Shown here: positions 24,488-41,975 of the stretch, in pieces
How the letters are laid out: every line of letters starts with the position of its first letter
Position numbering within the stretch: the stretch's first letter is position 1
Source of the DNA: Syngnathus acus
Taxonomy: Eukaryota > Chordata > Actinopteri > Syngnathiformes > Syngnathidae
Direction of reading: 5' to 3'
DNA: 64,000 nt
Assembly (NCBI RefSeq): GCF_901709675.1
Contig: NC_051098.1
Span: forward strand, 15,867,464 to 15,931,463
Notes under the pieces: model-generated
Seen by the model: the letters and a program-made list of their open reading frames with translations, nothing else
The model's database searches: none
Told to the model about the DNA's origin: nothing
Made by a program: the position numbers and the translations under genes

Positions 24488-26621
24488 TGCAAGGTGCACC
24501 CGTCCTTTCTGTAATTTGTATTCATGAAGTTGGCCCATGAGCAAACGTCTCTTTAGAATGCATCGTCTCACATCTTAGCGCTCGCACACACACACACATG
24601 AGAAACCTTCCTCATTCATCACAGCATGCACACACACAACTTGTCACACAGACGCACACTCACATTGTTTTCCTCAAGAAGGCAAAATGTCATTTCTAAA
24701 TTGGCATCAGTCGAAGTTTTTATCTCGTTTATCACTCACTTGACTCCAAATACTGTTATATAGCAGTTTTTGCTGTCAGCTTCTTATATTAATTACATTT
24801 ATCAGCCGTTACTTTAAATCTCAAGGAAGACATAATACCATTAATAACCCTACACATCATGTTATAATTTTGAAATCAGTCAAAATGTGCTACAAGCTGA
24901 GAAATGTGGGTCAAATGTCTCGAGGCATTACTAGCCACTAGACATGTCACATGTGATCTGCGGCGCTACCGACCGCTGCCTCCTCCTCCTCCTCCTTCCA
25001 AATGAGAGTCAATTCCAGCCTCCAGGTTTCCCATCCTCTGGAAAAGACGTCTGCTGCCTTGTCCCGCTGACTTCCGCTGACGGGGGTGGAGAGAAACTTT
25101 TCAACACTCTCTTCGCAAGTCATCCATCGTTGCCGTATCCTAGAATAGAGCAGAAAATCGGAATTAAACACAAATCAAATGTTAAGTGTTATTTATTTGG
25201 GAGAATGAAATCCTTTAATAGACACTTTCTCCATTATTTTAGATTTTGCACAGGCGGAGCTAGATTTTTCCTTGGGGGGGCCAGAGGGTTCGTAAAAATG
25301 TGCTTTGAGGGTTAATTATGGGCCTTTTGCATTTATTCTTCTGTCAGTCACCGTAAATAGCTATTTAGCTAGCTTAAACAATTATGCATTCTGTCTAGCA
25401 ATCATTTTTGTGATTCATGACACTGCAGTTGCGTAGCGAAATGGTCGCCAACACGGCTGCCCTCTCCGCGTGCCCTTGGTGAACCGAGACGGCGATCTGC
25501 TTGATGACATATGAACAAGCAACACGGCAAGGTTACAGCCGTTGTCATTGCACCTTGTTCTTTCTCCTGCGTGGCACACAGCTCCTTTCCTCTTCCTGTG
25601 CCAATTTAGCTAGCGTCCACCACCAAGACATCACCCACCCCTACAGGTTGTTTCTAGAACTTCAAAGTCATCTCAGTCCTTGCACACAAATTGGTTCTGA
25701 AATGACGCAAATATATGTGGACTAAATGCAAACTCTTGTTTGCGTAATTTACAAATACAATGGAGATTAACGGCTGGCTCATTTGTCTCGTTGAGCCAAA
25801 ATCCAATTGTCCCACAGAGGACTGCATGACAAAGTAGGGTGAGTCATGAAAGGAAAGTACCCCAATAGCTATGAAATGAGCAAAGATTGATGTTGCAACA
25901 CTCAAGGTGATTAATTCCTCCGAGAGGAACGTGACGCGACTCTAAGCCATGGTTTCTTCAATGAACCTTTTTGATGAATATTGTCACAAATCCTGTTTTC
26001 AGCGGCAAGGAGACCCAACCTCACAAGAGCTCAAATGAAACAGCACAAAATGATTCGGCACACTTCCATTCAGAGGCCACAAACTACTTTTTTGTTGTGA
26101 TATTTTGACTTGTGTTGTTGTCATTTTTTCTTTTTCTAATTCTTACCATGACATCCAACATGTTAAGAAATATCATAGCCTACTGTTAACATGACAGGTG
26201 ATAAGAACACCAGAGGCTAGTTAGCAGCTAGCAAGAGAAGCTAACATGCTTACTCATGACTTCTTGTCAAAAGAAATTTGGACTCAAATGCATAATGCCC
26301 AAAGGTTGATCAATACTAGCAGATATTCCTAAAGTTTGCGTCAAAAATATGATAACATGATCAAGGAAAGTTTCATTTTTCATTTTTGCCCTCACTTCCA
26401 GTAAAGACTTAGTGCGTATTACTTTTAGGCATTCTATCAAAGCCTACATCTTAGGAATGACTTTGCAAACAAAATGAAAAAAATCATAATAATTGAAGTG
26501 GATGATTTGTGAGGGGTTTTAGCCGGGAAGGACAAATGGATGTCTGAAAGTAGAGAAGGAGACAAAGACAAAATTGTATTAATGCAATACAGGGATGTGC
26601 TCCGGTAGAATTATGTACAAA

Positions 26622-26648
26622 GACACACACACACACACACACACACAA
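26622..26648. repeat. CA microsatellite
   Basis: Uninterrupted AC dinucleotide array of about 13 units. Confidence 0.9.
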
Positions 26649-29600
26649 ACAAGGTCTGATGTTTTTTCATTCACCGCTGACAAATTCCACAGTCGAGTTT
26701 TTTGCACTGATAAGATGTCATTCCTTTATCCTGAGCTCAACGTTTGTGGATAAGGAGCAGGAATTAGGAATTAAATACCGTACTTCTGGAAATAGTCGTT
26801 TGCAAGGTCTATCAATGTTAGCGTGATCTTTTTCTTGTGAATTATAGCTTTGTAAATGTGGTGGGAGTAGTATAAGTAGTAACAGGAAACTGACCTTTCA
26901 TGTTGACACAATGTGACTCGACCAATTTCTCATCGGAACTAAACAAATACTGCGACCCACGCAGGACACAAGCAGCTGACTTCTGATGTACCGTTAAAGG
27001 TCTGGAGTTTGTGAGCATCTTCACAATCTTTATTTATAGATCTTCTTGTGTGTCCTATAGCCGCAGATGTATGGGGCCCAGAACAAGGTAAGCCTCCATG
27101 GTCCAGGTGTGGTCTGCCGTCTCAGCGGGCTACAGTGAAAATGCATTCCCAGTGCTTGGGGCAAATAGTAAATTTTTATACCCTGCATTGGTAAAGTCAT
27201 CATATGATGCATGTCAGGATGTAACCGTCTCGACATCTGTACTCATTGATATCTGCAACAGGAAGAGCCAAGAGATTAGTTGGATTTGTGTTTCATGTAC
27301 TGTATAGAAATGGAACCAAAAGGAAGAACATGAGTCTTGTTTATGCATTGCTAGTAGTTTAAAAGCTCAGACATGCTCCACTTGCTTTGTAGCCATCTCT
27401 GTTTATGCAGATTTCATCAGTCAGATAACATCAGCAAATAATCTCTGGCTGCATTAAGTCAAGATGCTGCTTTCCCACATCTGGCTCAGTTGTAAACATT
27501 CGTAAGTGGTACAGCTGGTGGGAGTTACAAGGTCTTGCTATCAAAGTGTATACAGTAAGTGTGGAGAGTGACGCTGATGCACAAAACAGAGCTGTGCCCC
27601 AAGAGGTTGAGGGCTTGTCCCTGTCCGAGCTAAGGGACAGAACTGTATCTCATATATTTGACATTTGTTGAACCATCGACCCTTATATCTCCAAGAACTC
27701 ACAAATCTGGGGTTCTTCAAAGACCCTCCAGAAACCATTCCAACCACACACCAATACTCGTAATGGCTCATGATCTCCCCAGTTTCTACACCTGCATTCT
27801 AATAATTGATGTCTCTCATGGGCCTTACCCGTCAACTAATTTGAAAGCAAAACCTCACATTCAACTGGTCTACATTTCCAAGATACTTTATGTCTTGACA
27901 AACTGAGCTACGCCCTTCCCTAAAGAGACATGTTTTGGGTCTTGAACTGAAAACCAGTTCCAAAGTCAAGTCTCTGGATGGGAGCACTTTGGTATGACCT
28001 TACAGACTCAGCTCGATCTTGATCCGACACCTACCCTGCTCAAAGCGGTCAATTTTATGATCTGGGCTAACGTTCGGGCGCAACCTTAAGTAGAGGACAT
28101 TTAATGGCGTCCCAAAAACAACTTTGATGCATTAGGATTGTTTTTAAGACTTTACTATTAGCATGTAAGCATTGTACTGTTGCTCCCAGCCATCGCCACG
28201 CCACACCCCCATTGACGTCCCACCACCGTGTCTTTGTCCTCTCTGAGTGATGCGACAGTAGAGAGCAGACAATGTCGGGTTACCCTGCTAATATGGGAAG
28301 AAAGACGGAAGCATCCTGGGCGGGCAGGTTGGTGGGCGGGCGGGCGAGATGGAGAGCGTCCCTTCGTGTTTCGTTGTGGCGCAAGTCTCGCTGATGATTC
28401 ACCAGTCTGCACGATAAAAGGTTGACGACCCCAATTTGAGTAAGGCAAGGAGGAGGAGAAGCGGGAGAAGAAGGCAGATGAGGAAGGGGGGATGATAAGA
28501 AGGAGGGGACGTGGATACCTACGTCAGAGGCACTTCCTAATAGGCCGATGTCCTTGTCCCTGACACAAGTAAATCACGTCTCATGGGGAGAAGAATAAAA
28601 GATGGAGAGATTGCTGTCGGCTGGAGATGTGAGCGTGTGTCTCGAGTAGAATTAGAAGCAATTAATTCAGCTTCGGCACTCCGAGCGGCTGTTTTGATGA
28701 AGCGAAAGATGAGAGAAAGCCAATTAAGTGATTTCAGATGTGTGAGGGGCTGTGTGGGCGGGAAAACAGGTAAGTACGGAACAATGGAAAAATACTCCAG
28801 CATCTTGTAGGTGGCAGTTAAAAGTCGCTGTTGATCATGAGAATACGATCCCACTGCCACTGCGAAAGCACTTGTGCGACACCACGGGAGTTCCTTCTAA
28901 TTTCTCAGGGTTCAAATATAATCGTCCAAGCGGCGGTAGGACGTCAGCAGCTCGACCGCATCATAGCGGCATCTTCCTGTGTTTACCCCAACGGGACAGG
29001 GAGTGGACTTTGATGGGCTCTTACAGACAAATTAAGATAACTTTAATCGCCATCTAATTGCCGCTTCCTTTCTCCTCCCTCATCTTTTCTGTGACTTCCT
29101 GTCGAGAACGAAGCCGGCCGGGCGACACACGTGACACTCATCTTCGTCGCGCATGAGAATTGATTCGTCAAATAATGAACTCTTTTAGTGTATAAGCAGA
29201 AGCTGAGAAAAGGGAATGAGAGCAAAACAAGTGGCGCCAGGCCTCTCATGTAAACTGTACTTTGAATTCTTTGGCACAACCCTGAAACAGACGTTCCATA
29301 CTCAAAAATTGCGGTTGTACATAAACATACAGCCAGTGTTCCAATACGGCTACGCGCCGTCTTTATCTCCCCGGGCTGCTGGAGTCAGGAAGTGAGGCTG
29401 CCACACGGCTCCTGGCCCTCACAATCACTGGAGCACCTCCAACATTCCCCGCTGATAGCCGCTCAAATATGTCTGAAGACTAACAGTGACTCAGCCATTC
29501 CTAGTGCGGCTGCATTGAAATCACCATGCAATGGGCAACGATGTCACGGTTTTAAACAAGCAACCTCACAACTCATTGTACTGTACACTTGAAACTTATA

Positions 29601-31713
29601 GGAACCACATTAATCAAATAAATGGTGCAGAGACACCAAAATCCACACTGGCACTGAATGGGGAATGGCGCTATCCCAATGTAAAACAAGCTAGGCTTTA
29701 GCGGTTGTCACAATTTTGAAACACCGCTGAAAGGAATGAAGTAGAACAAGGCCTATTTTATGGAGCAAGACTGCTTATATGAAGCTTATTAAATTTCCCT
29801 TTACTATTCTAAGGATTTGAAAGCGAAAAGGAATTGGACTGTACAAACCAGGAGCGGTTGTTAGCTTAGCTTGCTACAGATAGCGACTAGGCCTCACCTT
29901 AAGTAGCGTACTGATATTTAAAGTTTAGGTTCTGGAAATGGAACTAAACAATTTTATTCATGTGTCTCAGTCAGTGGAGGAGCTACAAAAGACAATTTAG
30001 TTTATTTTCCATTAACAGTATATTGTTCGATTCACTCCAGTATAAACAGTGGTCTTGTGGTCTGCAAGATGTCAAAAAGAAACATACTAAAAATAAATGA
30101 AGCGTGAGGTCACTTCCCAGTTATTTCAGTCTGGGTTTGGGCAAAGGATGATGAAGTGGTTTTAAAACTTATCAGACACTTGCCAGGAAATGTGAGAGAG
30201 AAGGTCACAAACAGGAAGGACTTCTGAATGTGCTTCCTGTCGACCGGCTGCATGTAAGGGTCAGATTCCTTGGACCAACTGACTGACCAACTGTACACCA
30301 ACACACACGATGTTTTGCTTCTGAAAGTGGGGACTAGCAGGAAAGTGTGAGTAGATAACAGTGAGACTGTGTCTTCCTGAACGGTTGCAAATAGAAGCTG
30401 CCATAATAATTCAACTCACTCTTGGAATTGAGCATCACATAGGCATGAGAAATGTGTCTCTGAAATTGTTCTAGAATCCCCAGTTGTTGTTTTGAATTCA
30501 TTTTTATCCCACTGAATGAATTATGGTCACATTATCAGACTGGTATTCATAAAGGTGAGAAGTGACTGTCTGAGGATGCTGCCCACAAAACAAGCATGTC
30601 TGCGTAAATAAAATTAACCTTGCTCGTCCTTGAGGGCTTCCTGATTGAATCACAGTGTCCCCGATGACGTCATTCAAGTCATATTTCGGATTAGGGAGGG
30701 CGAAGAGGAGGGATGAGTCACTCCCTCATTGATGACTGTCTCCATTGAGTGGTTGGATAATTCAGGTACAAAAAAAAAGGAGAAAAAAGACGCAGGCGGA
30801 GCCCAGTCGCCTAATGGCACTCAAATAAAATGACTTATTGGAACTCGCAAAATACACCTTTTAGGTAGATTAAATAGTATTGATGTCCCCTGCTCATCAG
30901 ACTGGCACAACAATGAAGAATCCTGCAGCTCGGAATGCTACGTGAAAGACATGCCATGTGGTCACTGTTTGGTTTGTTTGCATTAGAGGGAAAAAATGCT
31001 AATTTTTGTTGTGTTTAAAAGGTCACCTCGTGTGGATTTTGCTTTTTGAGATGAATATATTAAAACAAATAGATATGCCAAGTTCATATCTAATTTTGAC
31101 AAAATTCATGAGTCACTTGTTTTTGCGCTAAAGTACTTCAATACATTTGTTTGGAAATTAGTTAAAATATTGTACATACTTGTTTTTGCACAAACATTCT
31201 GTGACTACAAACAGCCTTTAAATGGAAATCATGGAAACCGGTTTCCCATCACGAAAAAAATGTTTAAAGTATATAAACCATTGAATTAACTAGCATTTGA
31301 ACTGCATTTATTCTCTGACAAGCAGGTTAAAAAAATATTGCAATCACTATTTATTGCAAATTTAAAAAAAAGTCATTGCCCTTTAGTCACTTGTATTGTT
31401 TTTTTAATTTTCGTTGACCAAAGCCAGTTACAACACTTTACATATCAAACATGGTTGGGATGTGTACTAAATGTTTCTACAAAAAAAAAAAAAAAAACAG
31501 ACTCTAAGGTTTGAAATAGGGACTCTAAGGTCTTTCAAATGTAATTGGCACAATATTGGTGGTGAAATACTGACATATGCAGTGGCTTGATCATTTTTAG
31601 ACACATGTAAAATACAAAAGCTTATACAAAAAACATATAAAATTTAACTTATACAAAATGGAACAATGCTTTCCGCCCCGTGCTGACCTCACCAAGAAAA
31701 ACACGAGTCTATG

Positions 31714-31727
31714 CCGCCACCTTGTGT
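31714..31727 (-). promoter_or_regulatory. CTCF-like motif (weaker)
   Basis: CCGCCACCTTGTGT; the reverse complement ACACAAGGTGGCGG departs from the CTCF core at the first base and one variable position. It lies just downstream of gemin7. Motif match only. Confidence 0.3.
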
Positions 31728-31814
31728 TCAGAAAGCAGATTGTGCTTTTAGTTTGCTGAAGTTGCTGTGCATCTTGATGTTAACAAGTCCATCCTAATGT
31801 GGAAAAAAAGGTCT

Positions 31815-32201
31815 TCATAAATCAAAAGAATATGAAACGACGTCCTGGCATCTGATGAGCGCCTCCTTCTGCACACCGATCGGAGTATGCAGGTCGGACA
31901 CCTGCAGGTTGAGCACGTCGATGTCGCAGCATCCGAACGTGGCGTCCACGGTCACGTCACCGTGCATGTTTAAGCTCACTTTCTTGTCGCGCGTGGCCAG
32001 CAGACACCGAAGGAATCGCTCTCGCAACTCCGCACGCGCGCGCTGCTCCCGATTCAGCTCTTCCGGGTCTGCGCACGCGCACGATGACGAAGCGATGGAC
32101 GTGCGACACAGAGCGATGTAGCGAGGGGAATTGGGGTCGAAACCGCGGCTGTGAGGGTCAGGGCCTCTCGGTAGACGAAGCACGGGCACTGGTGTTGCCA
32201 T
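31815..32201 (-). CDS. gemin7: Gem-associated protein 7 (SMN complex)
   Basis: Small Sm-fold protein of the SMN complex, which loads Sm rings on spliceosomal snRNAs in the cytoplasm; it pairs with Gemin6. A single coding exon gives 128 residues (human about 131). The C-terminal half carries the family signature: VSLNMHGDVTVDATFG, CDIDVLNLQVSDLHTPIGVQ and ALIRCQDVVSYSF. The N-terminus is a poorly conserved linker with LPRGPDPHSRGFDPNSPRYI, then a charged helix rich in Arg and Glu. ATG at 32201 opens the frame. A strong donor-like GTAAGT on the minus strand (exon edge 32400) suggests an untranslated first exon just upstream. It is divergent to the potassium-channel gene, about 0.9 kb away start to start. 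No clear poly(A) signal was found close to the stop. Confidence 0.92.
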   Translation of the reverse strand: MATPVPVLRLPRGPDPHSRGFDPNSPRYIALCRTSIASSSCACADPEELNREQRARAELRERFLRCLLATRDKKVSLNMHGDVTVDATFGCCDIDVLNLQVSDLHTPIGVQKEALIRCQDVVSYSFDL

Positions 32202-32399
32202 TCTTCAAATTGAGACTTATTCATAAACAGAAAACAAGGGCGAGTAAAGGCGCCATTAGAGTCATGTGCTCCCGTCGTACTTTTCTCAAAATAAAAGACA
32301 CGCTTTGGGTGCAGGTGCTGACATTCACAGTTGCTGTTCTCGGCACAAATTTAACATATATTGTACAAAAGAATTCAAATAAATGCTTATTACACTTAC

Positions 32400-32460
32400 C
32401 GACTCTGCCCTGGTGTTAGCAACCTACGGGCAAAACAGTACACACACAAATCCAACGTTG
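32400..32460 (-). promoter_or_regulatory. gemin7: Putative noncoding first exon of gemin7
   Basis: The minus strand reads GGGCAGAGTCG|GTAAGTG, a near-consensus splice donor about 200 bases upstream of the gemin7 ATG. The upstream edge of this exon cannot be set from sequence. Confidence 0.4.
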
Positions 32461-32575
32461 AGCGGTCTTCTTCTGCTGTATTTACTTTGCTGCTTGTTGA
32501 CGAGAAAGTTAACTACTGCCACCCTGTGGATAGAAATAAATGTGCAGCTCAGTGACACGTCCAAAAAGTAGTACG

Positions 32576-32606
<31 letters not shown>

Positions 32607-33144
32607 TGAATCAACCATTGTGCCTATATAGTTTAAATATATGTTGCACCCGAGTAGTGCTATTGAAAATTGTGTAGTTGTACACCAAACTATAATAAAA
32701 TAATACATATATCTAAGCTGTGTCTACACATGTGTGTGTCTAACTCTCTTATCGTGGTCATAACATTGTTGCTGAATATGTAGGCCTATGTGTGTGTGTT
32801 TTAAGCTTGTATCCATGGATTGGAGAGCAGAAGCCAATATGTTTATGGACTTAGCATGTTTGTGGCTCATAAAAGTAGAGTCAAGGCTGATTATTGAGCT
32901 GGTGATAAGCTGAAGCCAACCAACACACATCATTACAGCCCCCTTTAAAGCCATCTGCACACACTGATGTAACCAGAACACAATTGATTTGGATAGTGGA
33001 CTTGTTGTTCTGTAAGTATCTGCCATTCATTCAATGATATCATAAAAAAATATAACAGATGCTTGTTTTATATGGGCATGTTACTAATGCCGTATATTTT
33101 TTCCGAGCTTAGTGCAGGCCAGTGTTCAACTTTTTTTTTTCCCA
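32461..33144. other. Intergenic between divergent gemin7 and potassium-channel genes
   Basis: About 0.7 kb that must hold both promoters if the start calls are right. It contains a TAA/ATA microsatellite (32578-32607) and a poly-T run just before the channel ATG. No TATA pair or CpG-rich block stands out. Confidence 0.5.
32578..32607. repeat. AAT trinucleotide microsatellite
   Basis: About ten AAT units in tandem. Confidence 0.9.
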
Positions 33145-34921
33145 ATGCCACTCAAGAAAGATTCCTGTCCATCCCTTTCAGCCAGTGTGGATACCGCTCG
33201 CTTCATCCTCCTCGGAGTGCTCATTGCCCTTTACATGCTGGCTGGCGCTGTCTCCTTTTCTTCCTTGGAGAGACCAGCTGAAATTCTGGCCCAACAGCAT
33301 TGGCAAAAAAGGCTGTGGGTATTCAGTCACGTGCATAATATTAGTTACCGAGATCTGAAATCTCTTTTACGCCACTACGAAGATGCCAGGATGGCAGGTG
33401 TTCGTGTGGAACGAGGCAGAGCACTGTGGGATATCCCGGGAGCTTTCTACTTTGTGGGAACTGTGGTGTCCACCATTGGTGAGTTCGGAGGATCAGCACA
33501 GCAGAATTTAGTTAACGATGGCAAGTTATTGCTTTTATGAAACAATAATGAATTTTCCATCTTAAATCGGAATGAATAAATAAAATATTGCCAAGTATGT
33601 AAAATGAGGCTTCAAAATCAGGTGATTGTCTCAGCACTCAAATCCTGCGGGGCACGTTTGTTGAGGGTGTAAAACCTTAGCAAACTGAGAAATTGAGTAT
33701 CTTTCTTATGCCTTATGTCCAAATTCGGTCGAAGAATACCAATCTCTTGCTTTATGACTCCCTTTGTCACTGTGGAAACGATGAAGCAGACAACATTAAT
33801 CACAGATTGGTGTACCTTTTTTTTTTATTGCAACTTCCATGTTTACTGACATTTAATGATGTAACTGGGAGACATTTGATGTTTCACAATAGCCCAGCTG
33901 ATTCACACGGTGGCATTCAAAAACTACTTTTTGCATCTTTGGAAGACCAAAGATTTTAAAGATTAAAAGATTAAAGATTAAAGTCCCAATGATCGTCACA
34001 CACACACCTGGGTGTGGTGAAATTTGTCCTCTGCATTTAACCCATCCCCATGTGATTTTAATCCATCCCCTGGGGGAGAGGGGAGCAGTGAGCAGCAGCG
34101 GTGCCGCGCTCGGGAAGTTTGTGTATATTGATATTATGGAATTATTTTCCAGACATCTTTTGCAACGATGCCTTGTTTTCCTGATAGGGTTTGGTGTTAC
34201 GGCCCCATCCACAATAGCAGGGAAGGTCTTGCTCGTTTTCTACGGCTTGTTCGGCTGCTCGGCCGCCATGCTGTTCTTCAATCTCTTCCTGGAGAGAGTC
34301 ATCGCGCTGTTGAGCTTCATCTTATTCTGGTACCACTCCAAGAGAATCCGAGACTGCAGATCACGGTCCAGAAGCCGTCCAGGAGGCCGCAAAAACGAGT
34401 GGAAGCCACCCGCATACCAAGTGACCTTGTTGCTTTTCCTTGCCGTGGTGGTCGTCGCTTGCGGTGCGGCCTCGCTTTACTCGGCCATGGAAGGCTGGAC
34501 TTACCTGGAGTCTCTCTACTTCTGCTTCGTGGCCTTTAGCACGGTGGGATTCGGGGACTTTGTGAGTGTTCAGAGAAAGCAACACGAAGACATCCGTGCG
34601 TATCAGGTGGCAAATTGCCTTGTGATGTTTCTCGGGGTGTGCTGCACTTATTCCCTCTTTAGCACCATCGCTGAGATAATCAGACGAGGACTCGGCTGTA
34701 TTATGACAACACTGGCCAGAGCTTACAGACGTTTTCTGCAACTCAGCTGCCCTTCCGACCGTATAGGATGTCCACATGCACGTGAGGCGTGCTATTATGA
34801 TGAAACTAAAGTGGAAACAGTTTGCCACAGAGAATTCTCTGACAAAAACAATGAATGTGAGGTGAATTCAGAAAGTAGTAAGAAATCATTTCCTGTAGGT
34901 TGTAGTCATTTGAAAGCTTGA
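33145..34921 (+). CDS. THIK-type two-pore-domain potassium channel (KCNK12/13-like)
   Basis: Plasma-membrane K2P channel subunit; dimers give background K+ current. Exons 33145-33478 and 34188-34921 join in frame (phase 1, inside the first selectivity filter) to 355 residues. Order: short N-terminus, M1 (about residues 20-41, FILLGVLIALYMLAGAVSF), extracellular cap with HNISY glycosylation site and LRHYEDARMAGVRV, pore 1 (GAFYFVGTVVSTIGFG), M2 and FFNLFLERVI, a basic RSRSRSRP loop, M3, EGWTYLESLYFCF, pore 2 (FSTVGFGD, filter about 230-234), and M4 with GVCCTYSLF. The NLFLERVI and YFCFVAFSTVGFGD blocks mark the THIK (KCNK12/KCNK13) branch. It is shorter than human THIK-1 (408) and THIK-2 (430), mainly at the C-terminus. 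The first ATG after a poly-T run is used. Neighbour calm3 suggests it is the third THIK ohnolog (possibly what zebrafish calls kcnk12l); symbol left open. Confidence 0.9.
33479..34187 (+). other. Intron of the THIK-type channel gene
   Basis: Starts GTGAGT and ends CTGATAG. It holds a truncated retroelement (33950-34115) close to the acceptor. Nothing else seen. Confidence 0.8.
33950..34115 (-). mobile_element. Truncated fish retroelement 3' end with ATTAAAG tail
   Basis: AGATTAAAAGATTAAAGATT tail followed by AAAGTCCCAATGATCGTCAC, a CA run, GTGTGGTGAAATTTGTCCTC, TGCATTTAACCCATCCC and GGGGAGCAGTGAGCAGCAGC. I recognise this block as a very common teleost repeat whose tandem tail marks the 3' end, so the element points to the minus strand. 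It breaks off at CGCTCGGGAA. Family not assigned with certainty. Confidence 0.65.
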
Positions 34922-34960
34922 AATGATTCTTCTGTATTGTGTTCATTCATATTATCCCGT

Positions 34961-34966
34961 ATTAAA
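34961..34966 (+). terminator. Possible poly(A) signal of the THIK-type channel
   Basis: ATTAAA, a common variant signal, 40 bases after the stop codon; no AATAAA is closer. Confidence 0.4.
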
Positions 34967-35690
34967 ATGATGTTTAAATGTCTGCGCTGTGTGTGGCTCT
35001 CGTCTCGTAATGTTTCATTTAAGAAATAGATATATGGAATAATTATTCATCTCTTCATGTAATCACTGCAACTTTCTGCAGGATTGTTCCTGTGCAATTC
35101 CTGATGTATTTTTTTCTATTCAAAATATTTCCTTGTTATTGTATACTGTGAAACATTTAAGAACACAGCAAAATTTTGACGGACTGCTTATGACATGATT
35201 GTGTTTACCAGTTAATAGTATTGTCAGTTTTAATCCTCCATACAGCTCCATCCTCTTTGTGGCGTGCTGGGGTGGTATCGTTGCGCATGTCGGTGTTATA
35301 GTGCAACATAGACCCTCTTTGTTGGGGATATAAAACGAGCTTAAAATAATATGTAACAAAGAGTAATTGATTATTTAAGAATTGGAAACGCTTCAAATGA
35401 ATAATAAGGAGAATTTGGGGACGTTTTTTCGTTCTGCGTGGAGGTCAAGCAATGTTTCGGGCGGAGGGATACATTCGTCCGAGAAGAGCAGGAGGCCGGC
35501 GTCTCTCGGTTGAGGTTTCCGGGCAACTCTACTGCAATAACGGTTTCCCGTCTCAACCGATTCTCAGTCGTATACGCCAGTAAAGCTGAATTAGACTCGA
35601 GCACTCCCGGGATAGTGCGTGTCATCGAGGTATATTACGTCACAAATCTACAACTTGATTTTTTTTTTGCCTCTCTCCATCTTCGCGGAG
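34967..35690. other. calm3: Intergenic and calm3 promoter region
   Basis: AT-rich at first, then CpG-richer from about 35420 (GGGCGGAG, CGTCTCGG, CGCGGAG) up to the calm3 start codon, as expected for a housekeeping promoter and 5' UTR. No TATA box is evident. Confidence 0.5.
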
Positions 35691-35704
35691 CTTGAAAAGT
35701 CAAA

Positions 35705-40264
<4,560 letters not shown>

Positions 40265-41660
40265 AGAGAAGGCTGATTTTTCTCTTTAACGTTGCTTGTC
40301 CTCTTAAGATCACTGTCTTTAAGAACAAAAAGGAACAATTGTCAGCTGATGAACACCCCCCCCCTCCCCCCTCCCAATTCCCCCTTCAGCCCCTTAAACA
40401 AAACCAAACATTTCATGTAGAATTTGGCCACTTGTGCTTAATCCATCCAAGTACTTCTGAGGTATCTGTTTAGCATACACCTACAGAATAATCCCTGAAG
40501 AAGTTAATGGACCAAGCTTTAAGAGGGCCAAAGGCCTTTTACTTCCGACCAAGATTCTGCCGAGTCACTCAGCTCATGAATAATTTAGAGGAATGAGCAG
40601 TGCTGCCACCGCAAGGGGGGAGGGGAGGGACATCGAAACCGACGCCACCGATCTTTAGAGAAGTGGGTTATTTCAAATCTTTCCGCTTCCGCAAAGAACC
40701 TTTGCCTCTCTACTAGCACCAGTGGCGATTTCTCTCAATACCAATTTGACTACTCTTCTTGCATGCAGCCGTTCTGTGGTGGTCTCCTGTCTCGACAAGG
40801 TGGTTCTGATCCCATCAGAGGTAGCGGTCAGATATTGTATACAGTGGAGGTATATACTTTCATATATAGCTATATATCTGTATTAAAAAAAAAACTTTGG
40901 TGTCACTATCGGTTATTTCAAGAGCAACTAGTTGCAGTCTGTGGTGTTCATTGGTGCTTGGTCGGACACGAGCATTTTCAAAAAGTTTTGGCTATGAACA
41001 AGAGAGCGATTGATCCCCCGACGGGGTGTTTTTTGGAGCGGGTGGCTTTTCTGCATCGCAGCGGCAACCGAGCGGAGACGCGTGCGTGAACTTGTTGCTT
41101 TGAGGCTGATTGTTGTGAAGACGCTGCGGAGGACCGCTGTTAATACAAAACGGATATCCTGACGATACGATATTGATGTAATGCTTTCTAAATGTGTTCT
41201 CAAATATTATGTATGGATGACAAACTTTGGTCACAAACTTTCTCTCTCTCTATATATATATGTTCGGTATATTGGTGTGTCGTAAAGTTTGCATCGCTTG
41301 TCGTCGTAGTAAATGGCCCGTGCTCTGTTTTCTCTTTGGTTTTGATATGTGCCATTAACATCTCTCGCAAGGTTCCCGGGGAAGTTCTAAACATCTCCGG
41401 AACTCTCACACTAAAAGACTTGACAGTTTGCACTCGGTATTAATCGTGTGAATATTATTGCAAAAAGAGAAAACTGAAATTTGACTTGCTGCGGTAACTC
41501 GTGTGTCCCTAATTTCACATCCGTCGTTGGCTGTTCCATCTTGAGTTTGTAGTCCAGTGGTTTCATCACCTGCAACCTGCTTGCTTGTTTTACTCAACGG
41601 AATACTTATACTGTACTGTATATTTACAAATACCTAATGTAGTCGGCCTGTTCTAATAAA
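40265..41660 (+). other. calm3: calm3 3' untranslated region
   Basis: Runs from the stop codon to AATAAA at 41655-41660. It contains a C-rich stretch (40355-40385) and AT-rich patches including TATATATATA near 41250. Long 3' UTRs are usual for calmodulin genes. Open frames here are chance. Confidence 0.6.
41655..41660 (+). terminator. calm3: calm3 poly(A) signal
   Basis: AATAAA in TTCTAATAAAACATG. A second AATAAA at 41877-41882 could serve a longer form. Confidence 0.6.
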
Positions 41661-41975
41661 ACATGAAGAAGGGGTTGTAGCAATTTACTGGGCCGGTTTC
41701 AGCGTTTTAACAGTTGGGATGAGTCATGGTTCGAAGGGGATTGAAACTTAAATACCGCTCGGAGGTATTTCAATCGGCAAAGTTTGATTCTGATACGAGG
41801 AAGTCAACGGTGATGGACTGTTAGCTTCTGATGGCGTCTCAAAAGATGTAAAGATGTGATATATTTTCCATAAATCAATAAACTGAATGAGCTTTACTTC
41901 ACCTGAATTTTCCCATGTCATATTTGGGGTTGGGTATTAGTTTCTTTTTCATTGATGTGATATTTTCCCTTATTT

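Larger units (their letters stand above)
20110..31814. other. Intergenic desert between bmp16 and gemin7 (11.7 kb)
   Basis: No gene recognised on either strand. It holds a GT repeat at 20210-20230 and another near 22540, a hAT-like repeat fragment (23085-23245), CA stretches near 24080 and 24590, a G-run at 24469-24487 and a CA repeat at 26622-26648. Scattered open frames are short and unlike known proteins. Its position upstream of bmp16 makes it a natural place for that gene's 5' noncoding exon and distant enhancers, but I cannot point to one. Confidence 0.6.

Noticed and set aside
33112-33144. Upstream extension of the THIK-type channel
   Set aside because: The frame would start with GTG and reads through a poly-T run; ATG 33145 gives the N-terminal length expected for the family.
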